A DNA stretch of 64,000 bases. It comes from Albugo candida (lineage: Eukaryota > Oomycota > Peronosporomycetes > Albuginales). A program made the translations under genes and the position numbers. The stretch lies in the NCBI GenBank assembly GCA_040437565.1, contig JBDOQK010000008.1, positions 372,001 through 436,000 on the forward strand, read 5' to 3'. Below, piece by piece: positions 10,864 through 23,400 of the stretch. Below the pieces are notes generated by a model. It saw only the letters and a list, made by a program, of their open reading frames with translations, did not search any database and had not been told where the DNA came from. Numbering within the stretch: the stretch's first letter is position 1; each line of letters starts with the position of its first letter.

Positions 10864-12080
10864 TTTCGGGATCGCAACAGTGTCGCTTGACAGTATACCG
10901 CTTGGGATCGGATTGGTCAGATTGCGTTTATTTTACCGAATCAGGTCGTTATCATACAATAGACGCAAGTGCCAATCAATTAGAATGGAACTCTCACAAG
11001 TGCGACAGATTGAAGCACGAATCAAGCAGGATGTACGACATATCAATGGTATGAAATCACATGTATAAACTGACGAGGCCTGAAAACGGATTTCTTTTGT
11101 AATCAGAACTCTTCACATTGGAATCAATGCTACTTCAGACCAAAGACAAAGTGAGGAACACGCAAGTCTCTTTCATTTTGCTTAACAGACGAAATGTATC
11201 TCATTAGACGCTATTTACTGCATTGATGCACTCACTACGTCAGCTGTTCTTATTTTTTGCGCAAAAAGGAGACCTCCGCANNNNNNNNNNNNNNNNNNNN
11301 NNNNNNNNNNNNNNNNNNNNNNNNNNNNNNNNNNNNNNNNNNNNNNNNNNNNNNNNNNNNNNNNNNNNNNNNNNNNNNNNTGCTAATGCATTCCAGCACT
11401 TCCATTCTTCCATAGAATGTTCTTTTTGCAACAGACTTGCTGCCTGATGATCAAATCTTAGCCCTGTGAGCTTACATCTACAGCATCCACACCTTCTGAT
11501 ATTGAAAACGCGAAATCGAGTCGAGAAACGCTGGCAAGTACGCATCATACATCTCTAAGAGCTGAATTTTCGTTGGAACTAATGGGAATAAAGAACTTAA
11601 AAACGAGCCACGAGACAAATTGCCGAGCGGAACGAAGTTTTCAATCTCTCTCATCCGCAACATTTTCGGGATCGCAACAGTGTCGCTTGACAGTATACCG
11701 CTTGGGATCGGATTGGTCAGATTGCGTTTATTTTACCGAATCAGGTCGTTATCATACAATAGACGCAAGTGCCAATCAATTAGAATGGAACTCTCACAAG
11801 TGCGACAGATTGAAGCACGAATCAAGCAGGATGTACGACATATCAATGGTATGAAATCACATGTATAAACTGACGAGGCCTGAAAACGGATTTCTTTTGT
11901 AATCAGAACTCTTCACATTGGAATCAATGCTACTTCAGACCAAAGACAAAGTGAGGAACACGCAAGTCTCTTTCATTTTGCTTAACAGACGAAATGTATC
12001 TCATTAGACGCTATTTACTGCATTGATGCACTCACTACGTCAGCTGTTCTTATTTTTTGCGCAAAAAGGAGACCTCCGCA
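10581..12080. repeat. Gap 4 with identical 700-bp flanks (assembly overlap)
   Basis: Bases 10581-11280 recur exactly at 11381-12080 around the gap 11281-11380. The segment contains the 5' exons of the KICS2-like gene, the shared divergent promoter and the first exons of NOC4. Consequently 10985-11280 is a redundant NOC4 5' copy and 11381-11663 a redundant KICS2-like 5' copy; neither is a separate gene. Confidence 0.96.
10864..10984. promoter_or_regulatory. Shared divergent promoter, KICS2-like / NOC4
   Basis: The ATG of the KICS2-like gene (10863, minus) and that of NOC4 (10985, plus) are 121 bp apart, so both transcripts must start in or beside this stretch. The same bases appear again at 11664-11784 because of the gap 4 overlap. 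I see no obvious TATA box. Confidence 0.7.
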
Positions 12081-13874
12081 AAGGTTTGAACAACGAAAAA
12101 TGTCTATAGATTTGACTCACAATCAAATACAGAGAATCACGCGAAAGAAAAGAAAAAATCAAGGACAGAGAAAGATACTATCAGTAGCAGTGAAGCCACA
12201 AAACAATTGCAGAACTGGTTATGGGATCGCTATCTCAGCTTTGTAGATGAGATGCTAAAACGAGTTGCGCAAGAATCTGATGATCAAATTCAATCGGGTG
12301 CGTTTCGAACGCTTATGGAGCTTATATCGAGTGAAGAAATGTTTGGGACAAGTGAACAAAAATACAAGTTTGGCAATGAAACTTTTTTACGTCTTATTCA
12401 GCGCCTTGTTGAGTTACCTGTTTGGTCGGCGGAATTCGCAAGCATGGTGAAGGGAGAGTATGTAAGAGCGTATTATGATGTTCAATATTATCTGGTACAC
12501 TGAATTTTCTCCTGACCCAGCATTGTAACTGACTTTTGCATTTCTCTAGCTGAAAGATCTAACACACATACTCAGCCGGGATCAGCAGTCAACGGAAATC
12601 CATACAGAGATGATTGTCAGGAATGCTTTCAAGTTGCTTAAGATGGTACTTCTGTTTTAGCCTTTTTCGTCCACATCGAGTATATAAGACTCATTCTCTT
12701 TAGGCGAAAATTCCTGAGCGGTCAGAAGATTTGGATTCGTTTCTGATCAAACTTCCTCAAGCGAGCGATTCCGCTAGTGATAATGATGTCATCAACGAGG
12801 AAGAGGATGAAGACGATATAGCGGACAAGAGCGCCAAAAGAAAGTTCCGGGCCGTTGACGGAAAGAGTGAAAAATTCAAGCATAGATTGCAATCCCTCCA
12901 ATCTCATCGTGTGGAATTCAGTTCGTGTTGGATTGCACTCTTGCGGCAAAAATTGCCATCCTCAATGTACCGATCGGTTTTGAGCGCTTTACCTGATCAG
13001 GTGATGCCTCACTTGGTCAATCCTTTGTTACTTTCAGATTTCTTAAGTGATTCGTACAACGTTGGTGGTGTTACCAGCCTGTTGGCACTCAATAGTTTAT
13101 TCATCCTGATGCAAGAATACAACTTGGATTGCCCCGACTTTTATTCAAAGCTATACATTTTGTTAGAAGATCCCACACTACTGTCGGTCAGACAGAGGTA
13201 ACTAGAACGCAATTCCCATGGAAATTCCTGATCCTCACGCTCAAAGTAGGGATCGCTTTTTCGATTTACTCGACGTGTTTCTGTCGTCAACACACTTGCC
13301 AGCATACCTCACGGCTGCTTTCGCGAAACGCCTCGCTCGAGTTTGTTTGCAGGCAGAAACAGGTGCTATCCTGTTCATCGTCCCGCTCGTGTACAATCTG
13401 GTATTGCGACACAAAGAATGCACGCAGTTAATCCATAGGACAGGAGCTTTTGATCCATCTGCCGCTGAAGAAGCTTCTCGCCGTCGAGAAGAGCTGTCGT
13501 GTAAAAATCAGGTGGACGCTGCTGCACAGAACTTACATACAAATTCAACTCAAGTTGAGCTTAAAGATGGGAATGATCCGTACTGTGCCGATGAAAAAGA
13601 TCCATTGAAGTCACAAGCGCTCAAAAGTTCTTTGTGGGAACTATACAGTTTGAAGCACCATTATAATGCCGAGGTCGCCGCACAAGCATGTTGGTTTGAA
13701 GTCAAATTACGCCAACACTTTATTGATTTAAAGCCACACGTGGATGTCACGTATCAAAAAATATTTGAGAAGCAGATTAAGCGTCAGGCTAATGGACCTG
13801 TCCATCTTGGACATGAACCATTTACGAAATTGTTCGTTGATTCCGACGCCTTCACGAATGCTTTCTCATTTTGA
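11785..13874 (+). CDS. NOC4: NOC4 ribosome-biogenesis factor, 587 aa
   Basis: Seven exons: 11785-11848, 11907-11950, 12008-12083, 12133-12494, 12550-12645, 12704-13197 and 13247-13874 (1764 nt, in frame). Noc4 (NOC4L in animals) works with Nop14 in the nucleolus in maturation and export of the 40S subunit. The C-terminal half carries the CBF/NOC domain: VEFSSCWIALLRQKLP, then LLALNSLFILMQEYNLDCPD, then STHLPAYLTAAFAKRLAR and SSLWELYSLKHHYNAEV, all close to human NOC4L. An acidic stretch near residues 225-235 (EEEDEDD) is usual for nucleolar factors. Human NOC4L is 516 aa. The first exons also appear at 10985-11280 through the gap 4 overlap. Confidence 0.95.
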
Positions 13875-14276
13875 TGCTCCCGGCACACGGTAGTATCTGG
13901 ATGGAGCAGATGATCAAAGTATATATAGAGACTTATATTCTATCCAGAGCTCAAGCCCGTCAAGTCTCATTCGTAGATACTCTATCAAGTTATAAAATGC
14001 ACCCAAAGTCTTGCTCGAGGTAATAGAAACGTTCAAATTGCGAACACTTGAAGTCTTCTTTGCCATCGTCACTATAAACACCGCACATGTACGATTTGAT
14101 CGAATAAATGCGATAACGAAGCAACCGACGTAATGAAATGTATTCTTAGTCTCAAAACTAATCGTTCGTACTCATCATTTGCCCGCGATAAAATTCATTA
14201 AAGTCAAACCGAAACACCAGATATGGAGCGCCTTGATGTCTGAGTAGGAGAGTGTGTAAGCACATGCTATTCTTTA
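13875..14276. other. Convergent 3' intergenic region
   Basis: 402 bp between the stops of NOC4 (+) and GCP3 (-). I see no gene, tRNA or repeat; it presumably holds both 3' UTRs. Confidence 0.6.
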
Positions 14277-17200
14277 TCAAAAATTGGTTGTTTGCACGCA
14301 CCCACTCCCTTTGACTCGTATCAAGTCTTGAAGATTTCTAAATTGTGCTCTAAAAGAAGCCGCCAATTCACCGATCCGTTCGCCCACCTCTATACCCGAC
14401 CCAAACATAACATCCTGCTCCTTCTCCACGTACTTGACCTTATCCTGTCCCACCTACACCATGCATGACAATTTAATACGTTGATCAGCCATTCATCAAG
14501 CACGACTACCTCGAGAGAACGTCGATCAGCTGCTTGTTGTAGAAGTCTCAACTCTTGCACTCCTCTCAGGGCAACAGTATACAGATGCTCTTGTGTCTCG
14601 CAAAAACGGATGATGAGAGTGAAGATGCTCTTCAGCTGGGTCAATATTTCTGACGAATCTTCACTCATGAAAGCCTACATAAAAGCCTGAGATGCACGCC
14701 TCATATGCCGCAGCGATGAGATATATACGTGTTCTTTGATAGTCTCGATATACTCCTTGTGACTTTCAATGAACTTGTCCAGATCTTTTGCAGCCAGCAA
14801 GTCTTTGACTAGCTTGTGCCACGATGTCTCCAGAACTTCGAACATCATGTAGCTGAGAAGATTCCTTGTGAAATGTATCATCTCCGAACGCAGTAGTTGA
14901 CAAGCGTGGATAACTGATAAAAGTCCAGGAAGTCGGTTCTACACAGCAAAATTACCTCACTCAGTTTCTTCGACCAAATACTGATCTCCGACTGCGTTAA
15001 AGAACCTGAATCAAATGCCCGAGATTCATATCTTTCGACCAAGATGCCGATAATAAATATTCAACACGTTTCAGCCGCCATAAAAAGTGAAAAATTCGTT
15101 GATAATTAAGCATCGCAGCATCATCAATGACAGTATTGATTGGAGATGTCAATCTGTAATGCAAAGAGAATATATCCCACCCTGTCTCGCCTACGTAATC
15201 ACCAAGTGAACAACGACTTCCAAGTTTGTAGCTATAATGTAAAAGCACCAGCAGAAGCCTGCAATAGCTGAACATCCAATCGTGATAATATATCGCTCGA
15301 CTATAAACAAAATCCGGCAGTCCTGTAAGCGACAAAGTAGATGACAAACCTCAAATTTCCCATTTGAAGCATTCAGTGCCGTCTCGAAAACATTTCTTAG
15401 TCTGTGACGATAGATCTGACTTGCTCTTTGAGAAAGCTCGGGGCCCAGTAAATCCATAAGGTGCTGAATAAAATCCCCCTACTTTGTACGAGTATCTCAC
15501 GCACAAAGCTCAAATAGCATGCTGTCTCAACTTACTTGACCAAGTAGCATATATGATTTCAAAGCTTGGCAATGTTCCAGTAGATGGAATTTGTGCATTA
15601 ACAAACGGGTAAGATAGTCGTTCGTGACCACAGATACTTTGCAGATCATCTTCTCCAAGCGCAATACTTCTACGAACTGGCTGATTTTGGTTTCGACCGG
15701 AGCAACGGAATCAGATTCCCAACTCCCGTCGTCCAAGTACGCTCCATTTTCTTTCAGCGTATCTTTGCCAACTTCAAGTACCCACTAACAGTAAAAGGAA
15801 ATGAGCAGTTTTCTCAAATGGGAAGACTGCAAGACACCAACCTCTGTGTTTCCACAGCATTTTCTGATAAAGTTTATACTTTTTCCAATGATCAAAATCT
15901 TCTTCGCCAAATCCCTGTGTATATAATCAAAGATAATGTCCTTTTAGCCCAAACGATCAGCGTTCTACGTACAGTGAAATAAATGTCGGCAACATGTCCA
16001 GCCGTAACTTATATTGGTGCACCCAAAGTTGATCATCAGGATGGTTTTCCTCGGCCCTGATAAAAAACTCATGCTACTCATGATCGCGATAAGAAATCGA
16101 GATAGTGGGGAGTTTTGGTAAAGGAGAACCCACATGAGCATCTTCCAATTCGCCCTCGAAGACCCAGCGACGTATCATTCGAAATATCGGGTCGGAAATT
16201 TTCTTCATCACTTTTTCGATATAAGATGAAATCACTGGATCTCCATGAAACACATGAGAGTGTATTCCTGACACCAGATTTCCACCTCGTAAGCCTTCAA
16301 CACTGTTTTCATCATTGTATTGAGTCATCCTATCAAGTACTCGTATCTGTGCAAGGTAGTGCTCACCTGTCTAGCAGGCGTGCAATCAATCGTAGTCTAT
16401 GAAGAGGTTCATGTGTCCAAACCGATACTTTTCTCAGCGTAAGCTCAGATCTTGACTGGTGTTCCTTCTTTGCATTCACTTCAGCGTCCTCATCGACTTG
16501 TGCGGTGAGTACTGCAATCAAGCGAAAGTACTCGGTCAGCTCGACGTTTAACACATGGCAGAAGCTTTGTCCAACCTAAGGAAGATGCATATAAGTGTAC
16601 AGACATCAACTGTGAGTTGTGTGAACTGCACTCACAATCCCATACGCCAAGTTATCTCGNNNNNNNNNNNNNNNNNNNNNNNNNNNNNNNNNNNNNNNNN
16701 NNNNNNNNNNNNNNNNNNNNNNNNNNNNNNNNNNNNNNNNNNNNNNNNNNNNNNNNNNNCTTTGCATTCACTTCAGCGTCCTCATCGACTTGTGCGGTGA
16801 GTACTGCAATCAAGCGAAAGTACTCGGTCAGCTCGACGTTTAACACATGGCAGAAGCTTTGTCCAACCTAAGGAAGATGCATATAAGTGTACAGACATCA
16901 ACTGTGAGTTGTGTGAACTGCACTCACAATCCCATACGCCAAGTTATCTCGATACTTTGCGAGATAAGCGGTGATTTTGCGATATAACCATCCCAATTCA
17001 CAAATATGATAAACCAGGTTGCGCATAGCTAGATCAACAGCGATGTTGAAGAGTTTCAGGGATCTCAGTAGTGATTCACGTACGTGTTTGTACGCCGATG
17101 TCGTGGCTGATCTCAAAACGGTCTTTTTCGACATCAAATTTCACGTAGCGTGAGTCGATGCCTTGGAGTGCATACAAAACATCACGTAGCAGTACTTCTT

Positions 17201-18226
17201 CCGGGACCTCAAATGAAGTAGTTTTTTTGAGCGCTACTTTATTGTGTGAGTTATTTGCTTTTGGAGTGAGTGGTGGCCTTGATCTAGTCTGTGTATAGCT
17301 TCTCCTCAGTCCTGAAGTATTTGGAGCCAAAATACCCGCCGCGAGCTTGAACGACTCATCTAAGACATTTTCGATTTCAAGTCCCTTCATTGATGGATCT
17401 ATCGAGCATGCTTGCAGTTCTTCACTTCTTTTCAAATCTAACTTTGGTGCTTGCTTCTTTTCAATTTCAGTTCTCGACTCCCTTTCAGCTGTGTCCTTTA
17501 GATCTTCCGATTGCTCCGGATTACTAACGACATCAAGGTAGGATTCCGTAGAAGATGATTTCGGTGTGCGATTGCCCGTGTCAGCACGAGTGTCCCGGCT
17601 CTGCTGAGCAGACAACGATCTTCGGTGCCCACGTATGATCGACTCTGATTGTTTTTCTTCTGTTTTCGATATTTTTTGATCTGGTATTACGGAATCCATC
17701 AACAGATAGAGCAATAAGAGAGCCTCACTACAACACCAATCGTATAAAGTGGCCAACATGAGATTTCTTCTACGTCACATACCTTCTTCTGCCAATATTT
17801 TTGTGTGCAAGATACTGACTGCAGATCTCATGTAACCTTCCATAAGCTTTCATATGATCGCCATTTTTTAGGTACATCCTGTGCTTTATATTCTGAATCA
17901 CGGTCATCTAAGCATGTTACGTCAATCGTTTGTGTTAAATCAGTAGATTATGCCTGAATACATACCGAGTCTACCATGCGTGTAGAAGAAGCATCGACCA
18001 CCCGAATTGTCATTTGACTTGCTATCGACGAAGTTGTCGTCCCGGGCAAGTGAGGTGTCAGTTTTTTGGTCAATTTATAGATGAGATCAGTGACTTCCAG
18101 CGCTCTTTTACTATCGGATGATACACTCGCTTTCGATCTTGCATTACGCACTGGATTGCGGTCGATCGATGATCCTTGTGAGGATAATGACGTTGAAGAC
18201 GATGGAGACAGGTTTCGCAGGTTCAT
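14277..18226 (-). CDS. GCP3: Gamma-tubulin complex component 3 (Spc98/GCP3), about 936 aa
   Basis: Sixteen exons: 18226-17966, 17907-17783, 17727-17084, 17028-16928, 16575-16367, 16302-16134, 16073-15973, 15914-15842, 15784-15536, 15478-15350, 15300-15249, 15190-15040, 14980-14961, 14913-14729, 14674-14510 and 14453-14277. The total is 2811 nt in frame once gap 5 is collapsed. GCP3 pairs with GCP2 in the gamma-tubulin small complex that nucleates microtubules. Diagnostic pieces in order: EEVLLRDVLYALQGIDSRYV, CELGWLYRKI, ELTEYFRLIAVL, RRWVFEGELEDAH, LGQGDFIQHLMDLL, ETGWDIFSLHY and YQRIFHFLWRLKRVEYLL. Length fits the family (about 907 aa in human). The 20-bp exon 13 is the weakest call. The start (MNLRN) is the first ATG in an open frame; an upstream exon is possible. 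Confidence 0.92.
16468..16951. repeat. Gap 5 with identical 192-bp flanks (assembly overlap)
   Basis: Bases 16468-16659 recur exactly at 16760-16951 around the gap 16660-16759. The segment covers the start of exon 5, intron 4 and the end of exon 4 of GCP3. Confidence 0.95.
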
Positions 18227-18725
18227 TGGAATGGTCCAATTGCGGTGAAACACTTAATAGATTTATACAGTTATTCAAGATTAGCAGCATCAGCAGCAAT
18301 AAATGTCATTTGCGGTTGCTCAAAGTATTACACACCCAAAATGATCAGAAGCTGTGTAAATGGCCTCACGGGCTAAAAAGATAAGTATCTCGGTCTCTAG
18401 CACATCGGCGAATAGGCAATAAGAATCAGCTTTATCAGAAGCGTTCCACGGCATTTGCAAAGCGTGGCAAAGAAAAAAAAATTCAATGGGAAGTACGCAT
18501 ATTCATACCAAACATTTTTCCCTTCGTGAGAAGCACAAAGAACACGAAAGTGTATGTTGTACCCGAAGATAAAAGGCAACGTCTATACGAGCATCAATGC
18601 GCAATAGGCACGCCATCGAGCACATATGTTGTTGATCACTTAACGCTACATAAGCGATTTCACAGGATTTTAATAATGAAACTCAAAATAACATAGAAAA
18701 TGATCGCTTGCAACGTTCGAAGCAT
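18227..18725. other. Intergenic, GCP3 upstream region
   Basis: About 500 bp upstream of the GCP3 start with no supported gene. A short A-rich run lies at 18472-18483. Confidence 0.45.
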
Positions 18726-18854
18726 TTAGCCGGATTTCGAGCGCGCTTGGACTCTATTATAATGTGGTGCTGCGCCTAAACCCATCGCATCGACATTTTG
18801 CACCATTTCATCGCTGCGTGATCCTCTTTTGATCATATAGCATTCAACGTCAAC
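18726..18854 (-). CDS. Possible last exon of a gene cut by gap 6
   Basis: A clean acceptor (TTATTGCAG at 18855-18863) opens 42 codons ending in TAA at 18726, with the segment VECYMIKRGSRSDEMVQNVD followed by AMGLGAAPHYNRVQ. The composition looks coding, but I recognise no family. A GT donor near 18950 could join it to about 40 bp of frame at 18951-18990, after which gap 6 removes the rest. Confidence 0.4.
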   Translation of the reverse strand, partial: VDVECYMIKRGSRSDEMVQNVDAMGLGAAPHYNRVQARSKSG

Positions 18855-18990
18855 CTGCAATAACGACGCAAACAAACTATATAGTAAATTAATAAAGATC
18901 ACAATAAAATTGTCAATGTCTAAACGCATCGTTCTATCTGCTGGGTAACCTGAATCCGGTCCAGATGCTAACCGGACCGTTGGTTCGCAC

Positions 18991-19090
18991 NNNNNNNNNN
19001 NNNNNNNNNNNNNNNNNNNNNNNNNNNNNNNNNNNNNNNNNNNNNNNNNNNNNNNNNNNNNNNNNNNNNNNNNNNNNNNNNNNNNNNNNN
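18991..19090. other. Gap 6 (100 N), flanks not duplicated
   Basis: Exactly 100 N. Unlike most gaps here, the sequences on its two sides do not overlap, so real sequence is missing, including the rest of the gene ending at 18726. Confidence 0.9.
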
Positions 19091-19170
19091 CTTGTCATTT
19101 CGGAAAAACACAAGCGTAAAAGAATTGAGTCGTCACGGTACTTTTGTGTGACGTGAATGTAATTGACCTA

Positions 19171-20313
19171 ATGGGACGAAGAGGTGTTGGACGTCGATTA
19201 AATGACCAGCAACGTATGGAGATCTTAGAAATAATGTCTCGTGAACATAAAGTAAAAAATGTAGATTTAGCAAAGCAGTATGGAGTCTCTGAAGGTGCGA
19301 TACGCAAGCTCAAACAGATGAAAGATCGTATACGAGATCGGTATACGCTAGGTAATGTACAGAATCGGGATAAGCGGAAGCGCGGTACATTTGTACGTAG
19401 TGCTCCTTTTGAGCAGGAATTCTTCGAGTGGATCTGTCGGATGCGAGAATCGCAACCGTATCAAGTAGTTCCATTGACACAAAGCGCTGTTCGTCAACAA
19501 GCAATTGTTCTGGCTAAAAACTATGAAGGCATGGATAATTTTAAAGCATCTGCGGGATGGTTTGCACGCTTTTGCTCCAGGCATCGTCTAGACCCACCAA
19601 GCATCGCCTCAGGACCGGAATCTATGCATTCGTTAGAAATTTCACCATCTTCTACATCAGCCTGTGTTGACTTTACGTCAACTGAGCTTCTTGCTCGTGA
19701 CAATCTCAAATCGAATGACACTATGATGAGTATAGATGAAGACAGCGCTTTACATGGAGTATGCTCATCTGATTCTCGAATCTTTTTGGCACAACGCAAT
19801 GACAAGGATTCGGTGAATCACCTTACCGCTACCAGCTGCCTCATCGGAGATTCTTGCGCCGCAGCTTGCATCGACTCGGCGTCACACAATGCAAAAATGT
19901 GCAAGCTTGATTACAGCTCAACAAAAATCTTCAATGATGCCAGTAGTTTAAAATCGACTGACAAGAATGTGGAGTTTGAGGATAAGCGCATTTCTTCTTC
20001 AGCAACTGAGCACTCATTTTTCGTTATGTCTCCCAATGGTAAGAGGACGGACTCAGTAGGTGACATGGAATATGCAGCCGGTTCGACAAGTGTTGCTAAG
20101 AATTCACTTTTTATGAGCACGACTTCAACTCTTGATGGCGTAGAGACCGTAACGTCAGCAATAGAAATTACGGCCGGCACAAATTTCAAATCACCAGATA
20201 CTAGTAACAGGACGAATAAAGAAGCAGATAAACCAGAGGCATGCACATCAATCGAATCGCAGAATGAAAAAGCGACTTGGAACGATGAGGAAATTTTTGG
20301 TCTGCCATTGTGA
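19171..20313 (+). CDS. CENP-B/pogo-type double-HTH DNA-binding protein, 380 aa
   Basis: Single exon; the first in-frame ATG (19171) gives MGRRGVGRR. Residues about 8-58 form a Psq/CENP-B N-terminal helix-turn-helix (LNDQQRMEILEIM, then VDLAKQYGVSEGAIRKLKQM). Residues about 75-142 form a second CENPB/Tc5-type HTH ending in GWFARFCSRH. The remaining 240 residues are Ser/Thr-rich and disordered, with no DDE transposase domain. That is the layout of transcription-factor-like proteins captured from pogo/Tigger transposons, not of an active transposase. No terminal inverted repeats were noticed. It ends 89 bp from the convergent LeuRS stop. Target sites are unknown. Confidence 0.8.
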   Translation: MGRRGVGRRLNDQQRMEILEIMSREHKVKNVDLAKQYGVSEGAIRKLKQMKDRIRDRYTLGNVQNRDKRKRGTFVRSAPFEQEFFEWICRMRESQPYQVVPLTQSAVRQQAIVLAKNYEGMDNFKASAGWFARFCSRHRLDPPSIASGPESMHSLEISPSSTSACVDFTSTELLARDNLKSNDTMMSIDEDSALHGVCSSDSRIFLAQRNDKDSVNHLTATSCLIGDSCAAACIDSASHNAKMCKLDYSSTKIFNDASSLKSTDKNVEFEDKRISSSATEHSFFVMSPNGKRTDSVGDMEYAAGSTSVAKNSLFMSTTSTLDGVETVTSAIEITAGTNFKSPDTSNRTNKEADKPEACTSIESQNEKATWNDEEIFGLPL

Positions 20314-20402
20314 AGTTTCGAGCTCTAGACGGAACTCAAATGAAGTAGCGGGATTTTCAAGGATTGATAAATGCTAGAGCAAAGTATGCAACTTCCAGTT
20401 CA

Positions 20403-23400
20403 TTACGCTGAATATAGAAATAGCGATGGTTTGCCTGGTAGCGCCGCTTCTACTTTTTTGGCATCAGCGTTTTCGGGAAGAGCTTGGCTCACATAGAAGA
20501 ACTTCACAGAAAAAGAAATTAGGTGTGTAAGTGATCAACAGGTTTAAAAGCACTCACATCGACATGTTCCAACTCCAACGATCGAGTGAGGTAAAGCCTG
20601 TTGGCCTCCAATACTTCCTTTTGATCGTACGGCGTGCTGATTTTTTAGACGATAGTTAGACACTATTCAGACTTCAATATACAAATCAACGTACCTCAGC
20701 TCCATAGCGTCTTTGCCTCTTACTTCTGCTTCCGATCTGACAAACGCCGCAAATTGCATAACGTATTTCGTCATTTTCTTCAATATCTCGTCCTCATCGA
20801 TGGCAGCTTTCAGCGTGCTCATAAGGTCACTCGGAAAAGCATTCGCAGTCGAATCGAACTGCGTTGACATGATCCGCAACATTTTCTGTTGCCATAAAGG
20901 AAACTCGGTGGCCAAGTAAATATGAGCGTGGCTGCGTTTTGTTGGCACAGCTTCTGATCCTTTGGTACTGCTTTTGCTTCGATTGTTACCCGAACTTTTG
21001 GCTTGAATATCACGAAAATGACGGATGGTTTTGCCGAGGAAGTCTCCTGCACGGAGCAGAGAGTGATCAACGCTATCTACAATGGGCCAAGATGTAGTCG
21101 AGACGAAGCCGGAATTACCCATTATCGACCAGATATGTTCACAAAAGTGTGGGCATATTGGCGATAGCATGATGGTCTGCGCATTGACATAACGATCAAG
21201 TACCTTGGAGTGCATGGCGATTTCCCCACGAGTACACAGGTCACGATATGCATCCCGAGCAAGCTGGAACTCAAAGTATCCGGTATGTAAACCTTCACGC
21301 CATTGCAAGCGATCGAAAAAGTTTTTTGTCTTAAAGATGAGATCGTTCATCTGATTGAGAAACATTCGATCATTAAAGCTGTACTCTCCATGGCGTAATG
21401 ACGAGTTTTCCTCCTTCATCTTCTTAATCCATTCCTCTTCTGTTGTCAGACGCAAAATCGCCATATTACAGGTGTCACGAGAAAAGTTTGCATCGTCCAT
21501 TGAATCCCCGGCATCAGCACATGCGAATCGAGTAGCATCCGCGCCAAACTCCTCAGCACAATTTCTTATGGTCAAGAAATTTCCTTTCGATTTCGACATT
21601 TTCTCAGAATCGACCAGAACATGACCATTTGTGAAGAAGCTACGCGGCCACTTGGATGGATCATCTCGCCAGATCTCAGAATGATGGTACAGAGACATTG
21701 TAAGATGGTTTCGAATCAGGTCTTTCCCTGACGCACGTAAATCGAGAGGGTACCAGTACTCGAACTCTCCACGAAGTAAATCTAATACATGACGAGGAAT
21801 ATCAGAATCGCTTGGAAGGGGTCCACGCAAGAAAATATAGTCGAAAACTTGTTCGGTCATTTGTTCCGGCCGGAGACCATGAGATCCAAATTCAGCACCG
21901 TACAAGTCAACGTGTAGATGATGAGCAATTGTGTAGTAAGCCATATAAATGGTAGAATCTGATAAGGATTCCACGACAAATTGTGGGTCCCATGGAAGTT
22001 TAGTGCCCAGACCAGATTGACGACATGGCGCCCATTCCTTGAGCCATCCGAGCGTGGCTTTAAATTCACCAAGTGCGATTGGGTTATACGTGTTGAATCG
22101 CTTAGGGTCGGAAACATGCTCTAGCACCCGATTCTTCCAGTCTTCCGCCCCATATGTGAGATACCACTGATCTAAATGAGCTACCACACATTCATCACCA
22201 CTGCGCGACATGACAAGAGATTCTGGCTCCCAATACGATATTGCATCGCCTCGTTTGAGCAGTTCCTGACGGGCCAGTGGCTTCGCATCACATACTTTTT
22301 TGCCCTTGAAAGGACCAAGTAGCATAACACCCTCATAAAATCCCTTGAGATAGACGAGTTCTTTGGCTTTTGCAAGTTTGGCAGTATCATTTTGCGATAC
22401 GATTTTCAAGTCGTTGCAGACTTTGACGGCGGCAGTGTCACCATAACCTTCTATATGGATGATCGGCACAGCGTCAAATGGTAAGACCATTTCGTCAGTG
22501 ATGTTGTACTTTTCTCGTAAAGCTTTCTTCTGCTTCAGATCACGTAATGCTGCATAATCATCAGGTGAGTCCGACGGCACGCTCGTGACAATTCCAGTCC
22601 CTTTGCCCATTGAGATTGTAAGTAATGGTAGTGTGTAAATTGTTTCGAATTTGGCATTCGGTGCATGCAGCCCAAGACCGAGTAAATCCCATCCTGATAA
22701 TTCCAGAATACATTCTTCCTGTCCCCATTTTCGTGCATACTCTTGATGTGCCAAGTTTCTAGCTGCGCGTCGGCTCATGATAAAGACATCTCGATCGTTC
22801 ATGAGATATGCGCCGTACTTTCCATCCGGTAGCACAAAACAATTGGTTTGACCGTACATTGTTTCGGGTCGTAGAGTAGCTGGCGCCAAGTACACTTTGT
22901 ATTCTGTTAGCGATCCCAATTTCGACGGTAGTGGCTTTTTCACAAGAAGTTTGACAATGGTGTACTCTTGAGGTCCAACACCCTCGCCCGATGCCCGGTC
23001 ATGGTCAGCACAGCTTTGCTGATCCATGACGGAGAAGACGCTCGGTCGTTTTCCACGACTTATTCGACCATTCTTCTTCAGTATGTTCAATTGCCAACGA
23101 ACAAATGCGTCATAAAATGGATTCACATCGGTAGTAATAAAAGAGCGACGCCAGTCGATGTTCATACCATAACGCTTCAAATCATCTACTGCACGTGGAG
23201 GGAAAAATCGGAGCCAATGAAGCGGTTCGCGAAAGTTGGGTATCTCCTCCTCTACGATGTCGGACAACTGCATAATGTCATATTGTCGAACAATTCCACT
23301 CGTTTTAGCAGCAAGCTTGGAGCGCTTTCCTTTCGATTTGTTAAGTAGTGCATCGGAATTTGATACTAATTCCCAATCACAGAGTCTCAAAATGAATTCA

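Noticed and set aside
10581-12080. Apparent tandem duplication of the KICS2-like 5' end, promoter and NOC4 5' exons
   Set aside because: The 700-bp copies are identical and end exactly at the N run, so they are one locus shown twice.
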